From contig JAPOWW010000011.1 of the NCBI GenBank assembly GCA_026707405.1, forward strand, positions 1 to 64,000: a stretch of DNA of 64,000 nt. Reading direction: 5' to 3'. Both the position numbers and the translations under genes were made by a program. Positions 52,336-60,707 of this stretch are shown here, in pieces (position 1 is the first letter of the stretch; each line of letters starts with the position of its first letter). Source of the stretch: Chloroflexota bacterium (GTDB taxonomy: Bacteria > Chloroflexota > UBA11872 > VXNJ01). Below the pieces are notes generated by a model that saw only the letters and a list, made by a program, of their open reading frames with translations, had not been told where the DNA came from and did not search any database.

Positions 52336-53070
52336 ATGCGATTCGCGATAATCTCAGACATTCACGGAAATCTGGCCGCGCTGGAAGCCGTGGCGCGGGA
52401 CCTGGAATCGGCGGATATAGATAACGTCTACGCGGCCGGCGACCTGGCCCTGTTTGGTCCGCATCCGCGCGAATGCGTTGACTTGCTCCGGCAAAACGGA
52501 TGGGCGAGCGTGCGAGGCAACACTGACAGAATGATCGCCGATCTAGAAGAGCTCGCGGCAGCGGGAAGTCTCGATCCTGAAACTGGTGTGGGAAGGATCG
52601 TCGCGTGGACTCGCGATCAGCTGGGACGGGAACTCGTGGAATCTCTCGGCGCACTTCCCCCGAGCATCACCATAGAGAGCCGTGCGGGCGCGGGCCGGTT
52701 GAGCATCTTTCATGGGACGCCTCGGAGCGATGAAGAGGGTTTTATTGAAGACGACCTAGACGAACATCTGCTTGAGTTGACGCAAGGGGTCGACGCCAGC
52801 GCTTTGATCGGCGGTCACACTCACCATTCATTCGCCCGCACTGTCGATGGCACACTAATTGCGAACACGGGATCAGTCGGTCGCTCGTACGAAGGCTGCC
52901 CGGGCCGCGCGACCTATCTGACGCTCGACGACAGATCGGGAGCTTGGAAGGCCGAAATCAGACACGTACAGTACGACTATCGCCGAAACTATCGTGCCAT
53001 CGAAGAGATGGGTGCGCCGATCGGCCGCAAGTTCGCGAAGCCTTTCCTCACCGCAATTGCTCCGCCTTAA
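52336..53070 (+). CDS. Metallophosphoesterase (YfcE/MJ0936-like)
   Basis: A 244-residue metallophosphoesterase using two metals. FAIISDIHGNLAALEAV, YAAGDLALFGPHPRECVDLL, VRGNTDRM, SIFHGTPRS, IGGHTHHSFARTVDG and ANTGSVGRSYEG carry the expected metal ligands (Asp, His, Asn, His). Substrates in the family range from cyclic nucleotides to lipids. ATG 52336 is preceded by GGAG. It is divergent from the LarA-like gene, and 42 bp upstream of the zinc-ribbon Nudix gene, probably in one operon. Confidence 0.9.
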   Translation: MRFAIISDIHGNLAALEAVARDLESADIDNVYAAGDLALFGPHPRECVDLLRQNGWASVRGNTDRMIADLEELAAAGSLDPETGVGRIVAWTRDQLGRELVESLGALPPSITIESRAGAGRLSIFHGTPRSDEEGFIEDDLDEHLLELTQGVDASALIGGHTHHSFARTVDGTLIANTGSVGRSYEGCPGRATYLTLDDRSGAWKAEIRHVQYDYRRNYRAIEEMGAPIGRKFAKPFLTAIAPP

Positions 53071-53112
53071 AGGGGCATGGCATGACCGCGTTCGGCGCTT
53101 AGTGGTTCACGA

Positions 53113-53643
53113 TTGAGTGGCCCGCAACCGCCGTTCGGAAGGCGCTTTTGCCGTTATTGCGGCGGGAATATGCAGGTTACGGGCAGCGAGTCGCCGATCC
53201 GGTTGACATGCGGAGCCTGCGGACGTCCTGACTACTTGGCTTCCAAACCATGCGCCGAGGCGGTCGTGGCCGAGCGGGGCAGGATACTGCTGGTGAAGCG
53301 CGACATCGAACCATATTTCGGCTACTGGGACATTCCAGGCGGGTTCCTGGAAGATGGCGAACATCCCGAAGACGGCGCACGTCGCGAAGTCCTGGAGGAG
53401 GCCGGAGTCGAGATCGAGCTGAAGGGACTGATCGGTGTATATGTGGAGAGCTATCCGGGCGAGGAGATCGTAAACACCCTGACGCTCGCCTACGCCGCCG
53501 CGCCCCTAGGGGAGCCAAGGCCCGGGCACGAGACGACAGCCGTCAGGTACTTTCCCGCGAATGCTATCCCCGAAGATCTGGCGTTCGATCATGCCAAGCA
53601 GACCATCAAGGATTGGCGGGCCGGTAGGTTCAGTCGCGAGTAA
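53113..53643 (+). CDS. Nudix hydrolase with N-terminal zinc ribbon
   Basis: A 176-residue protein. A zinc ribbon (FCRYCGG and LTCGACG; Cys13, Cys16, Cys33, Cys36) precedes a complete Nudix box: GGFLEDGEHPEDGARREVLE then EAGV. The layout resembles NudC-type and ADP-ribose pyrophosphatases. Substrate is unknown. The start is probably TTG 53113. It ends in a hairpin shared with the convergent sulfatase gene. The previous gene is a phosphoesterase, 42 bp upstream, so they may be co-transcribed. Confidence 0.88.
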   Translation: MSGPQPPFGRRFCRYCGGNMQVTGSESPIRLTCGACGRPDYLASKPCAEAVVAERGRILLVKRDIEPYFGYWDIPGGFLEDGEHPEDGARREVLEEAGVEIELKGLIGVYVESYPGEEIVNTLTLAYAAAPLGEPRPGHETTAVRYFPANAIPEDLAFDHAKQTIKDWRAGRFSRE

Positions 53644-53678
53644 CCATTTAGCTTCACGGGGTCCGGCAGCTTAAATGG
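53644..53678. terminator. Imperfect hairpin between convergent genes
   Basis: CCATTTAGCT at 53644-53653 pairs with AGCTTAAATGG at 53668-53678 with one bulged T and a 14-base loop. The second arm includes the reverse-strand stop codon of the sulfatase gene, and the first arm starts directly after the Nudix gene stop. It could terminate both transcripts, though no strong T tract follows either arm. Confidence 0.3.
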
Positions 53679-55059
53679 CCGCGACGCGCTCCGGGCCGTG
53701 GTTCATCGACCTGACGGCGGCGTCATAGCTCCGCAATAGCAGGTCAGCCTTAACGTCGCGGGCGGCTGGAACGTCCCATAGATTCTCGAATTCATGTGGA
53801 TCGTTCTTCAGGTCGTATATCTCGCCCACGCCCTTGCCGTGGTAGACCACGAGCTTCCAGCGATTCTCGCGAAACATGGTGGCGTACGTATGGTCTGGCA
53901 GATCGACAGCGTCGAAGTACTCACACCTGACGTGATCACGGTGTCTTTCAGGCGGGACATCTCCCAGCAATATGGGCAACAGTGACTTGCCGTGCATACC
54001 TTCGGGAACCGGCAACCCGGCGATTTCCAATATGGTGGGCACGATGTCCGTCAGCTCCACGAGTGCTTGGCTGCGGATTCCCGACTGGATGGTTCCGGGC
54101 CAGCAGAAGATCAGTGGAACGCGGGAGAGCCCTTCGAAGAAGCGGCACCCCTTGAAGATCAGGCCGTGATCGCCCAGCGCCTCGCCATGGTCGCTGCTCA
54201 AGATGATCAGCGTGTTCTCGGTTTCACCCGCTCGGTCAATCGCCCGCAGGATGCGGACGAGCTGGTCGTCTACAAGCTCGATCATGGCGTAGTACCGGGC
54301 CTTTTCGACCCTTACATCCATTTCCTCGGGTGTTGACGGCGTGGACTGGAAATCCACTCCCGCCGCCGTCAACCGCGACTGGTTGGTCAAGTCGGATTCG
54401 CGGAACAGAGGATCGGGCATCGATTCAGCGTCGAATCGCTCCAGATACGATTGGGGCGGGTCGAACGGCGGATGCGGGTAGTAGGGGTTGACGCTGAGCA
54501 TCCACGGACCGTTGCGCGGGCGCTCGATGAACTCTGTCGCCATGTCCGAACACCAGGTCGTCTGGTGATGCTCGGCCGGCACGTTGGCCGGGTCGGCGAG
54601 CATGGAGTCGAGATCGGCGTCTCTGGCGTGGAGCCATTCGACGTAATCGTGACCATGCTCCCAGTCGTCACGGGGGGCGTGACTGTACCTGACGTAAGAG
54701 TATCCGTCTTCCACGCGGGGCTCGACGCCCCCGGCGGCTGTGGCGAGGTGAAGCTTCCCCACAAGGCCGCACTCCCAGCCGAGGTCCGCCAGGGTCTTGG
54801 TGATTAAGGGATATCGTTGTGGGAAGAGTTCCACGCCGTTTTTATTAGCGCCCACGGCGCTGGGGTACATACCGGTTAGAAAGCTCGCTCGACTCGGCGT
54901 GCAGATGGGACTCTGGCAGTAAGCGCTGGCGAACGCCACACCGCGCTCGACGAGTGAGTTCATCGCCGGCGTGGTGACGAACTCGTTCCCCAATGCGGCG
55001 ATGGTGTCGTAGCGCTGCTGATCGGTGCAATACCAGAGAATATTCGGTCGGCGGTTCAT
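53671..55059 (-). CDS. Sulfatase (formylglycine-dependent)
   Basis: A 462-residue arylsulfatase-family enzyme that removes sulfate esters, probably from a glycan. The catalytic signature is CTPSRASFLTG, with Cys53 to be converted to formylglycine. Metal ligands are in NILWYCTDQQRYD and SSDHGEALGDHGL, and VGKLHLATA holds a conserved Lys and His. ATG 55059 is the start; no signal peptide is visible, so a cytoplasmic place is likely. No formylglycine-generating enzyme gene lies in the window. It is near a GH29 fucosidase gene, which fits use of a sulfated fucose-containing glycan. Confidence 0.9.
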   Translation of the reverse strand: MNRRPNILWYCTDQQRYDTIAALGNEFVTTPAMNSLVERGVAFASAYCQSPICTPSRASFLTGMYPSAVGANKNGVELFPQRYPLITKTLADLGWECGLVGKLHLATAAGGVEPRVEDGYSYVRYSHAPRDDWEHGHDYVEWLHARDADLDSMLADPANVPAEHHQTTWCSDMATEFIERPRNGPWMLSVNPYYPHPPFDPPQSYLERFDAESMPDPLFRESDLTNQSRLTAAGVDFQSTPSTPEEMDVRVEKARYYAMIELVDDQLVRILRAIDRAGETENTLIILSSDHGEALGDHGLIFKGCRFFEGLSRVPLIFCWPGTIQSGIRSQALVELTDIVPTILEIAGLPVPEGMHGKSLLPILLGDVPPERHRDHVRCEYFDAVDLPDHTYATMFRENRWKLVVYHGKGVGEIYDLKNDPHEFENLWDVPAARDVKADLLLRSYDAAVRSMNHGPERVAAI

Positions 55060-55367
55060 GTATATATGCTATAAGCCGATATATGGGAAAAGGCAACTCC
55101 GGCGCATCGCGGGGGGCAACGCAACGGTGGCGGAAGCTACCATGCGCGGTGTCCGATACGATTGAGATGATTGCCGCAAACTGTAGCTTCGCGGGGGCTA
55201 AGAGTCTCGCAATCAAGTTGGAAGGCGGATTCACGGCCCACGACACTGGGGGTACGCAGGGGATGAGCCGGATGCGCAGGCTCTGGAACGGCAGATAATC
55301 CATCGACCGTTACTAGAATTCGCGGCATCCGTGAGGCTTTAACTGGGCTAGGTGTGAGAAGCGTGTG
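55060..55367. other. Divergent intergenic region with no recognised gene
   Basis: This 308-bp region separates the sulfatase gene (minus) from the dioxygenase gene (plus) and must contain both promoters. TAGAAT at 55314-55319 might be a -10 for the dioxygenase, but no good -35 stands 17 bases upstream. Short open frames here give no recognisable peptide. Confidence 0.4.
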
Positions 55368-56294
55368 ATGGGACTCTGCCCGGATCAGATCGCCAGGTTC
55401 CATGAAGACGGCTATTTGGTCGTCGACGATGTCCTCAGCCCGGCTGACCTTCAACCCGTCATCGCGGAAATCTCTGAAGCGATCGACAAAGAGACCCGCG
55501 TACTAATGGACCGCGGTGAACTCAGCCGCTCCTACGCCGAAGAACCGTTCGAAAGACGCTTGACCCGCATAACGGCTGAGACGGAAGCTGTGTATTGGAG
55601 CGTGTGTAGCGGCAACCTGCACGGCTCGGGTATTTTCGACCTCATCACCAACCCGAAACTGCTGAATCTTGCCGAGTCGTTAGTGGGGCCGGAGATCATC
55701 GCGTCATCGGTCTATCGGTTGCGTCCCAAGGTACCCGGCTTTGCCCATGGCGTCGTGCCCTGGCACCAGGACTCAGGGTATTTCGAGCCTTATTGCGACG
55801 ATGACCTGGTATTGACGGCGTGGATTCCTCTAGTCGACGCTACGCCCGAGCGTGGTTGCCTGCGCGTAATGCGTCACGCCCATACGACCGGCGTGGTTCC
55901 CCATAGGAGGGATACGGACGGGACCGGATACTTGGAGATTCCGAAATCTCATCTGCCGCTCAACGATATCGTTACCGTGCCTATGAGCCTTGGTGGAGTG
56001 TTGCTTCTCACCAACCGAACGCCGCATTGCTCGGGCGACAACGTGACCGACGTCATACGCTGGAGTGTCGACATTCGCTACCAGAGCGCCGATCTCCCTA
56101 CCAACTATGACGCCCCAAGCGGTTGGACAAACGAAAAACTTCCAGACGACGCGCCGATCGCCTGCTACCCGCCGGAGGCGGATTTCCTGGTCAGGAGCCG
56201 CCGACGTCTCGGCGACGTCGTTCGTGGCCCGGAGACTTTTTCGCGGATACGTCGGAGGCATGTGGAGAGTCCAGCTACGGATCGCTGGGCTTAG
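55368..56294 (+). CDS. Phytanoyl-CoA dioxygenase (PhyH) family protein
   Basis: A 308-residue iron and 2-oxoglutarate-dependent oxygenase of the PhyH type. The iron ligands are His133 and Asp135 in VPWHQDSGYF and the distal His220 in TNRTPHCSGDN; Arg231 in IRWSVDIRY could bind 2-oxoglutarate. The DGYLVVDDVLSP N-terminus and ERGCLRVMRHAH segment are typical. The enzyme hydroxylates a C-H bond of an unknown, probably carbohydrate- or lipid-like, substrate. I chose ATG 55368; a GTG lies one codon upstream. It faces an SDR gene. Confidence 0.88.
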   Translation: MGLCPDQIARFHEDGYLVVDDVLSPADLQPVIAEISEAIDKETRVLMDRGELSRSYAEEPFERRLTRITAETEAVYWSVCSGNLHGSGIFDLITNPKLLNLAESLVGPEIIASSVYRLRPKVPGFAHGVVPWHQDSGYFEPYCDDDLVLTAWIPLVDATPERGCLRVMRHAHTTGVVPHRRDTDGTGYLEIPKSHLPLNDIVTVPMSLGGVLLLTNRTPHCSGDNVTDVIRWSVDIRYQSADLPTNYDAPSGWTNEKLPDDAPIACYPPEADFLVRSRRRLGDVVRGPETFSRIRRRHVESPATDRWA

Positions 56295-56345
56295 GCGGGC
56301 GCACCGCGTCTCACGCCCTGCAATCATTCCCGTCCCTGGCGTCAG

Positions 56346-57113
56346 CTAGTAGTCGAGCGAGGCCCCGCCATCAACTTGCAATGAGTGGCCTGTGACGAAG
56401 GCAGCGTCTTCGGATGCCAGAAACAGACAGGCGCGCCCGATTTCTTCGGCTGTGGCCATACGCCCGATCGGATGTATGGCGTCAACTAGCTGGAGCGAGG
56501 CCTCGGTATCGGGCATCGAAGATGCCCACTCATGCATCAGCGGAGTATCGACTCCCGCGGGAAGGACGGCGTTCACCCTCACGCCAACGGGCGCCAGCTC
56601 CATCGCTAGTGCTTTCGTCAGGCCTATCTGCCCCGCCTTGGTGGCGCAGTACGACACCGCATTGTTCTGCCCAAGTATCCCCACCATCGAAGCCATGTTA
56701 ATGATGCACCCGCGTGTCTTGCGGAGATGCTTCACAGCGTACTTGCAGCCCATGAAGGTGCTGGTGAGGTTGAGGCGCAGCAGGCTCTCGAGGTCATTCA
56801 GGCTCGTTTCGTCAATCGTCATCGAGGGCGGATGCCATCCGGCGTTGTTGACGAGCACGTCTAGCCGACCGTAGCGCTCCACGCCTATTTTAATGGCTTT
56901 GGCGATCTGCGCAGGTGCCGAAACGTCTGTCTGGACGAACGCGGCGTGCCCGCCTTCGTCCTCAATGTCCTTGACTGTTTTCATGCCGGGCCCCTCGGTC
57001 CGGGTTGCGACCACGACTTTGCAACCTTCGCGTGCGAAAACTAGCGCACATCCCCTGCCAATGCCTCGCCCCGAGCCGGTGATAACAGCCACCTTGCCAT
57101 CGAGTCTCGCCAT
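56346..57113 (-). CDS. Short-chain dehydrogenase/reductase (SDR)
   Basis: A 255-residue classical SDR. TGSGRGIGRGCALVFARE binds the cofactor, LVNNAGWHPP is the NNAG motif, the catalytic Ser is in INMASMVGILGQ, and Tyr-x-x-x-Lys is YCATKAGQIG. The C-terminus FVTGHSLQVDGGASLDY fits 3-oxoacyl-ACP reductase-like or sugar dehydrogenase types. ATG 57113 is preceded by GGGGAG at 9 bases. It is divergent from the SDR at 57465 and convergent with the dioxygenase gene, in a catabolic island. Confidence 0.9.
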   Translation of the reverse strand: MARLDGKVAVITGSGRGIGRGCALVFAREGCKVVVATRTEGPGMKTVKDIEDEGGHAAFVQTDVSAPAQIAKAIKIGVERYGRLDVLVNNAGWHPPSMTIDETSLNDLESLLRLNLTSTFMGCKYAVKHLRKTRGCIINMASMVGILGQNNAVSYCATKAGQIGLTKALAMELAPVGVRVNAVLPAGVDTPLMHEWASSMPDTEASLQLVDAIHPIGRMATAEEIGRACLFLASEDAAFVTGHSLQVDGGASLDY

Positions 57114-57464
57114 ATTTGATCTCCCCTGGCCCGCATCGTCCTTGTGCCCTATCTTCGGAGGCGCTTACGACGTGGATGCAATTTAGACCATCGTCCAGCA
57201 ATCGATCCTGCAACTCTAAACTTTTGGGATTGCAGAATCTTTGCCGTTCTCTTCCTACATTGTCAGGCATTGCGACTTGGTGTCGCGTCGTTAGCCAACC
57301 GCCAGCTAGGACTGGCAGCGGCGCTCGATTTCAGGAGCGGGCTTGGATAGGTGGCGATACCCTTCTTGCAACTGGTCACGGAGAATGAGTAGTTCAACCG
57401 TCGGCTTAAAGGCGATGAGTCCGATTCCGCCGGCAACAGGCACAGTAGAAAGGGTGAAGCGACG
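57114..57464. other. Divergent intergenic region between two SDR genes
   Basis: 351 bp with no recognisable gene. It should hold the promoters of both SDR genes. The half nearer the plus-strand gene has direct and inverted fragments (CAGCTAGGACTGGCAGCGG) that do not form a clear operator. No tRNA-like fold and no conserved small peptide is seen. Confidence 0.4.
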
Positions 57465-58244
57465 ATGTCGGATTTGAGCGGGCGAGTGGCGTTGGTGACC
57501 GGGGCTGGAAGCGGGATAGGAAGAGCCATAGCATTGAGGCTCGCCTCCGACGGCGCCCACGTCGCCGTCAATGACGTGATCACTGAACGTGCGGAGCACG
57601 TTGCCGACCTAGTCCGCGATCTTGGTAGACAGGCGCTGTCGAATGGCGCCGATGTCACGAACGAAGTCGCCGTCGGAGACATGGTCCACAGCGTTACGTC
57701 CAAATTCGGGCGCCTGGACATCTTGGTATCCAATGCCGGAATCATCGATACCGGGAATCTGGTTGAAACGTCACTTGAGGATTTCGAGCGCGTGATGGCC
57801 GTCAACGTGACGGGGACGTTCCTTTGCGGAAGGGAAGCGGCGAAACAGATGACCATCCAGGGCTCGGGGAAGATCATCAACGCCAGTTCGGTCGCCGGCC
57901 GCCGCCCTACTCCGTTTCACGTGGCCTACGGGGCCAGCAAATATGCCGTGATCAGCATGACGCTCACGATGGCAAGAGAGCTGGCCGCGCACGGGATAAC
58001 CGTTAACGCCTATTGCCCGGGAGTTGTCGAAACGCCGATGTGGGACCAGATCGATAGGGAGCGCTCGCCGCTTATGGGACTGGGCGCGAGCGGAGCGCTT
58101 CGAGAAATCACCGACTCGATACCGTTGGGAAGACCGGCGAAGCCGGAGGAAGTAGCCAGCCTTGTCAGCTTCCTCGCTTCAGCGGAATCCGACTACATCA
58201 CAGGGCAATGCATCAACGTGTGCGGCGGGATACTAATGTTCTAG
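57465..58244 (+). CDS. Short-chain dehydrogenase/reductase (SDR), paralog of the 20568 gene
   Basis: A 259-residue classical SDR with TGAGSGIGRAIALRLASDGA, LVSNAGIIDTG, catalytic Ser in INASSVAGRRPT and YGASKYAVIS. The C-terminus GQCINVCGGILMF closely matches that of the SDR at 20568, as does most of the sequence (ITVNAYCPG, EEVASLVSFLASAESDYITG). The two are recent-looking paralogs in different contexts: one by pentose phosphate genes, this one by a GH29 enzyme. ATG 57465 follows AAAGGGTGAAG. A fucose or sugar alcohol substrate is a guess. Confidence 0.9.
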   Translation: MSDLSGRVALVTGAGSGIGRAIALRLASDGAHVAVNDVITERAEHVADLVRDLGRQALSNGADVTNEVAVGDMVHSVTSKFGRLDILVSNAGIIDTGNLVETSLEDFERVMAVNVTGTFLCGREAAKQMTIQGSGKIINASSVAGRRPTPFHVAYGASKYAVISMTLTMARELAAHGITVNAYCPGVVETPMWDQIDRERSPLMGLGASGALREITDSIPLGRPAKPEEVASLVSFLASAESDYITGQCINVCGGILMF

Positions 58245-58393
58245 CCGCGCTTGCCTCGCGCGTGGTCGACATGCGCCAGGCGCGTTTACGCCCTGAAGTT
58301 CGACACCACCAGGCTCTAACCCTGGCTTCCTGAAAGGTCTCGACTACGGGACAGGCAAGCGACTTCTGCAAACGCCTGTCGACTCCGCGTCGG

Positions 58394-59383
58394 CTACTTC
58401 CTGAGGTCCGCGATTTCCCTCAGGCGTGCCACCTCAATCTCCGGGAGAAGGCCGTCAGGCTTCGGGCCGACGTTGAGAAGAACGTTCCCGCCGTACCGGT
58501 TGGCCTGCTCCAGTTCTGCCACCAACACTTCTGCGGATTTGTATTCCTTGTCCCGAGGGTTCCACGCCCAGGTCTCGCTCATGGTCTGGCAGCTCTCCCA
58601 CGGACGCTCCGGCTCGAATTCGCCTGGGACGTATCGCTCCGGGGTGTCGAAATCCCCACCGTACTGCATCCAGTCGGGCGGGGTGAATCCGTTCCTAGGT
58701 CCCTCGAACGAGTATCTGAGAGCCAAACGATTGTTGATGACAATCTCAGGTTGCTTCTTCCGGACCATGGCCAGCAATTCGTCGGCCTGCCACTTCTGTC
58801 CGGCCATTACTTCGCCGTCTTCCGCAACATACGAGTAGTCGAACCACATCACGTCGATTTTGCCGTAGCGGCTAAGCAACTCGTCGACCTGGTTGTGCAG
58901 ATAAGTTACGTAAACGCTCCAGTCGCGCGGCTCGGCCAGCGCATCTGCGTCGTCGCGCAGCGGATGGTAGTGATCGATGCGATAGTTAGGGTGCCGCCAA
59001 TCGATAAGCGAATGGTAAAAGCCGACCTTCAGGCCGGCCGCGCGAAACGCCTCTACGAAAGGTCCCACGAGGTCCTGGCCGCCGGGGGTATTGCCAACGT
59101 GATAGTCGGTCTGATCGGTCGGCCACATGCAAAAGCCGTCGTGATGCTTGGTCGTGAGAACCGCGTAGCGCATTCCGGCTTCCGCAGCCAGTCGCGCCCA
59201 GGAATCCGGATCATAGGCAGAAGGCCGGAATTCATCCATCCAGCGCTCGTAGACCGCCGGTTCCACCTCTCTCCGCCCTAGTCCCCATCCTATTTCGACG
59301 CCGCCAACGCAGCTGGTGCTCCAATGAACAAACAGGCCGAAATCGGCTTCCTGAAACCAGGCTAAACGTTGCGCGGTCGTCAT
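58394..59383 (-). CDS. Alpha-L-fucosidase (GH29)
   Basis: A 329-residue glycoside hydrolase of family 29, cleaving alpha-L-fucose. WFQEADFGLFVHWSTSCV, LTTKHHDGFCMWPTDQTDY, GFYHSLIDWR and DVMWFDYSY (nucleophile Asp182) are diagnostic; GNVLLNVGPKPDG closes the barrel. At 329 residues it is shorter than many GH29 enzymes (about 440 or more) and lacks a C-terminal beta-sandwich. No signal peptide is visible at ATG 59383, so it would act inside the cell on imported oligosaccharides. A remnant of a sugar ABC permease lies just upstream, which supports import of its substrate in the past. Confidence 0.9.
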   Translation of the reverse strand: MTTAQRLAWFQEADFGLFVHWSTSCVGGVEIGWGLGRREVEPAVYERWMDEFRPSAYDPDSWARLAAEAGMRYAVLTTKHHDGFCMWPTDQTDYHVGNTPGGQDLVGPFVEAFRAAGLKVGFYHSLIDWRHPNYRIDHYHPLRDDADALAEPRDWSVYVTYLHNQVDELLSRYGKIDVMWFDYSYVAEDGEVMAGQKWQADELLAMVRKKQPEIVINNRLALRYSFEGPRNGFTPPDWMQYGGDFDTPERYVPGEFEPERPWESCQTMSETWAWNPRDKEYKSAEVLVAELEQANRYGGNVLLNVGPKPDGLLPEIEVARLREIADLRK

Positions 59384-59411
59384 CTATCCAACCTCTTTTC
59401 GGTCCAATGTA

Positions 59412-59594
59412 ACGCCCCGCCAAGCCGGTAAGCGCGATTCCACGGACGAACATTCGTTTCGCTGCGAAGAATATCGCGATCATCGGCGCCGACATGATTA
59501 CCGACACGGCCATGAATGGGTTCCAGTCGGTGCCGCCAACCTCGCATCGAAAGAGCGCGATCCTGAGGGCCAGCGCGTCGGCTTGTGACTGAGT
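59412..59594 (-). pseudogene. Remnant of a carbohydrate ABC transporter permease (C-terminus)
   Basis: The minus-strand frame reads ALALRIALFRCEVGGTDWNP, then FMAVSVIMSAPMIAIFFAAK, then RMFVRGIALTGLAGR. This is the C-terminal part of a MalG-type sugar ABC permease: the TDW-(x)-(M) region, the last membrane helix and the terminal GIALTG motif. The N-terminal part of the permease (about 220 residues) is absent; upstream sequence in this frame has no similarity, and the other frames are not permease-like. No stop follows the end; the frame runs on into the GH29 gene. It is a decayed fragment, lying directly before GH29 on the same strand. The 273 bp from 59595 to 59867 hold no recognisable gene. 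Confidence 0.75.
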
Positions 59595-59867
59595 ACACGT
59601 GGGTTCGTATCTTGCGGAACCCGATGGTCGCGTTACGCGGTGGCGCTTGCGCGCGTTTAGTAATTGGTATCGTGAGTAGGTGCTTTGCGAGGGTGCAGGA
59701 TTATTTGGCAATTGCCGGTCCGTCAAGTGCGGCGGCAAATTCGATGCGGCTCAACCACTTGCCGTGTTACCGACGGTTCAGGCAACCACCGTCACCTCTA
59801 GGCAGCGGGAGTTTGGCGCGGCGTTGGGCAGGACTGATTCGGAATCCCGATGGGATCCTTGTAACCG

Positions 59868-60707
59868 GTGACTAAGGTGGCCGCCCGGACCACGATTTCC
59901 ATTGGGGCAATCCTGGCGGCGTTCGCCGTGTTTATCGCGCTGCTGGTCATGTCGCCGTCGGTCCGGGCGTTCGCTCAAGACATCTTGTTGCACTTCCGGG
60001 AACGTCCTTTTTCGGTGGTTCATATCGACGGCGGTGTCTTCGAGTCCGGCTTGCGGGGACTAGGACTAAGCCCCTCGGAGGCGGCCACAATCGAGTATGA
60101 GACGGCGCCTTCGCTACGGGTTGCAGGGGAAGGCGATCGGCAAATTCGGCGTAGCCTGCCCCGAAACCCCGGAGGGATTTCGTCCGAGCCTTACCGAGCG
60201 GTGTGGGGGCCTGTATCCGGGACTCTGACGATGCGTCTCGAGGGTATACCGATCGGACAGTTCGGCGGTTCAAGCACTGTGGGCTATCTGTTCGAGATGC
60301 AGGCTGCGGCTGTCACCATCTACGCCGAGGACGCAACGGTGTTGGCTGCATTGCAGCGACGAGACGTTCCATCCGGTAACGAAAAATATCTTGTATACGG
60401 AGAAATCGCGGTCCCGCAAATCACGCCGCAAGGGGCGAATGACTTGCCCGCAATGGCCGACGCGCTCGCGCGGTTTCGGGTGTTACCGGCGCGGTTTCGC
60501 GGCCAGATCCGGGTCGTCGCCGATTGGCTGAGGTTTTTGATTCCCACCGCGCAGAGCGCGGACGATATCGAAGTGCCGCCGCCCGTTTTGATAGAGGGGC
60601 TGGCCGTTGGTGACATCGTAGTCTGGGAAAGTGACGGATTGGTTGGAATTCTCATAGGAAACATAGGCGGCGATTCTATGCTCGATATAGCGAAACGAAG
60701 TGGCTGA
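59868..60707 (+). CDS. Membrane-anchored protein of unknown function (anti-sigma-like stalk)
   Basis: A 279-residue protein with one N-terminal membrane helix (about residues 8-30) and an extracytoplasmic domain of about 245 residues. The sequence just after the helix, SPSVRAFAQDILLHFRER, resembles the region following the helix of anti-sigma factor-like proteins, but the cytoplasmic zinc-binding domain of such proteins is missing. The rest has no motif I recognise. It starts at GTG 59868. Its 3' end overlaps the ABC ATPase gene by 8 bp, so it is co-translated with an ABC-2 exporter. Confidence 0.6.
   Translation: MTKVAARTTISIGAILAAFAVFIALLVMSPSVRAFAQDILLHFRERPFSVVHIDGGVFESGLRGLGLSPSEAATIEYETAPSLRVAGEGDRQIRRSLPRNPGGISSEPYRAVWGPVSGTLTMRLEGIPIGQFGGSSTVGYLFEMQAAAVTIYAEDATVLAALQRRDVPSGNEKYLVYGEIAVPQITPQGANDLPAMADALARFRVLPARFRGQIRVVADWLRFLIPTAQSADDIEVPPPVLIEGLAVGDIVVWESDGLVGILIGNIGGDSMLDIAKRSG

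Noticed and set aside
57263-57880. Minus-strand open frame spanning the SDR intergenic region
   Set aside because: It lies mostly opposite the SDR at 57465 and gives a Ser-rich peptide without motifs.
59585-59875. Plus-strand open frame between the permease remnant and the membrane protein gene
   Set aside because: No domain, and it overlaps the start of the downstream gene; the peptide is Arg-rich and looks random.
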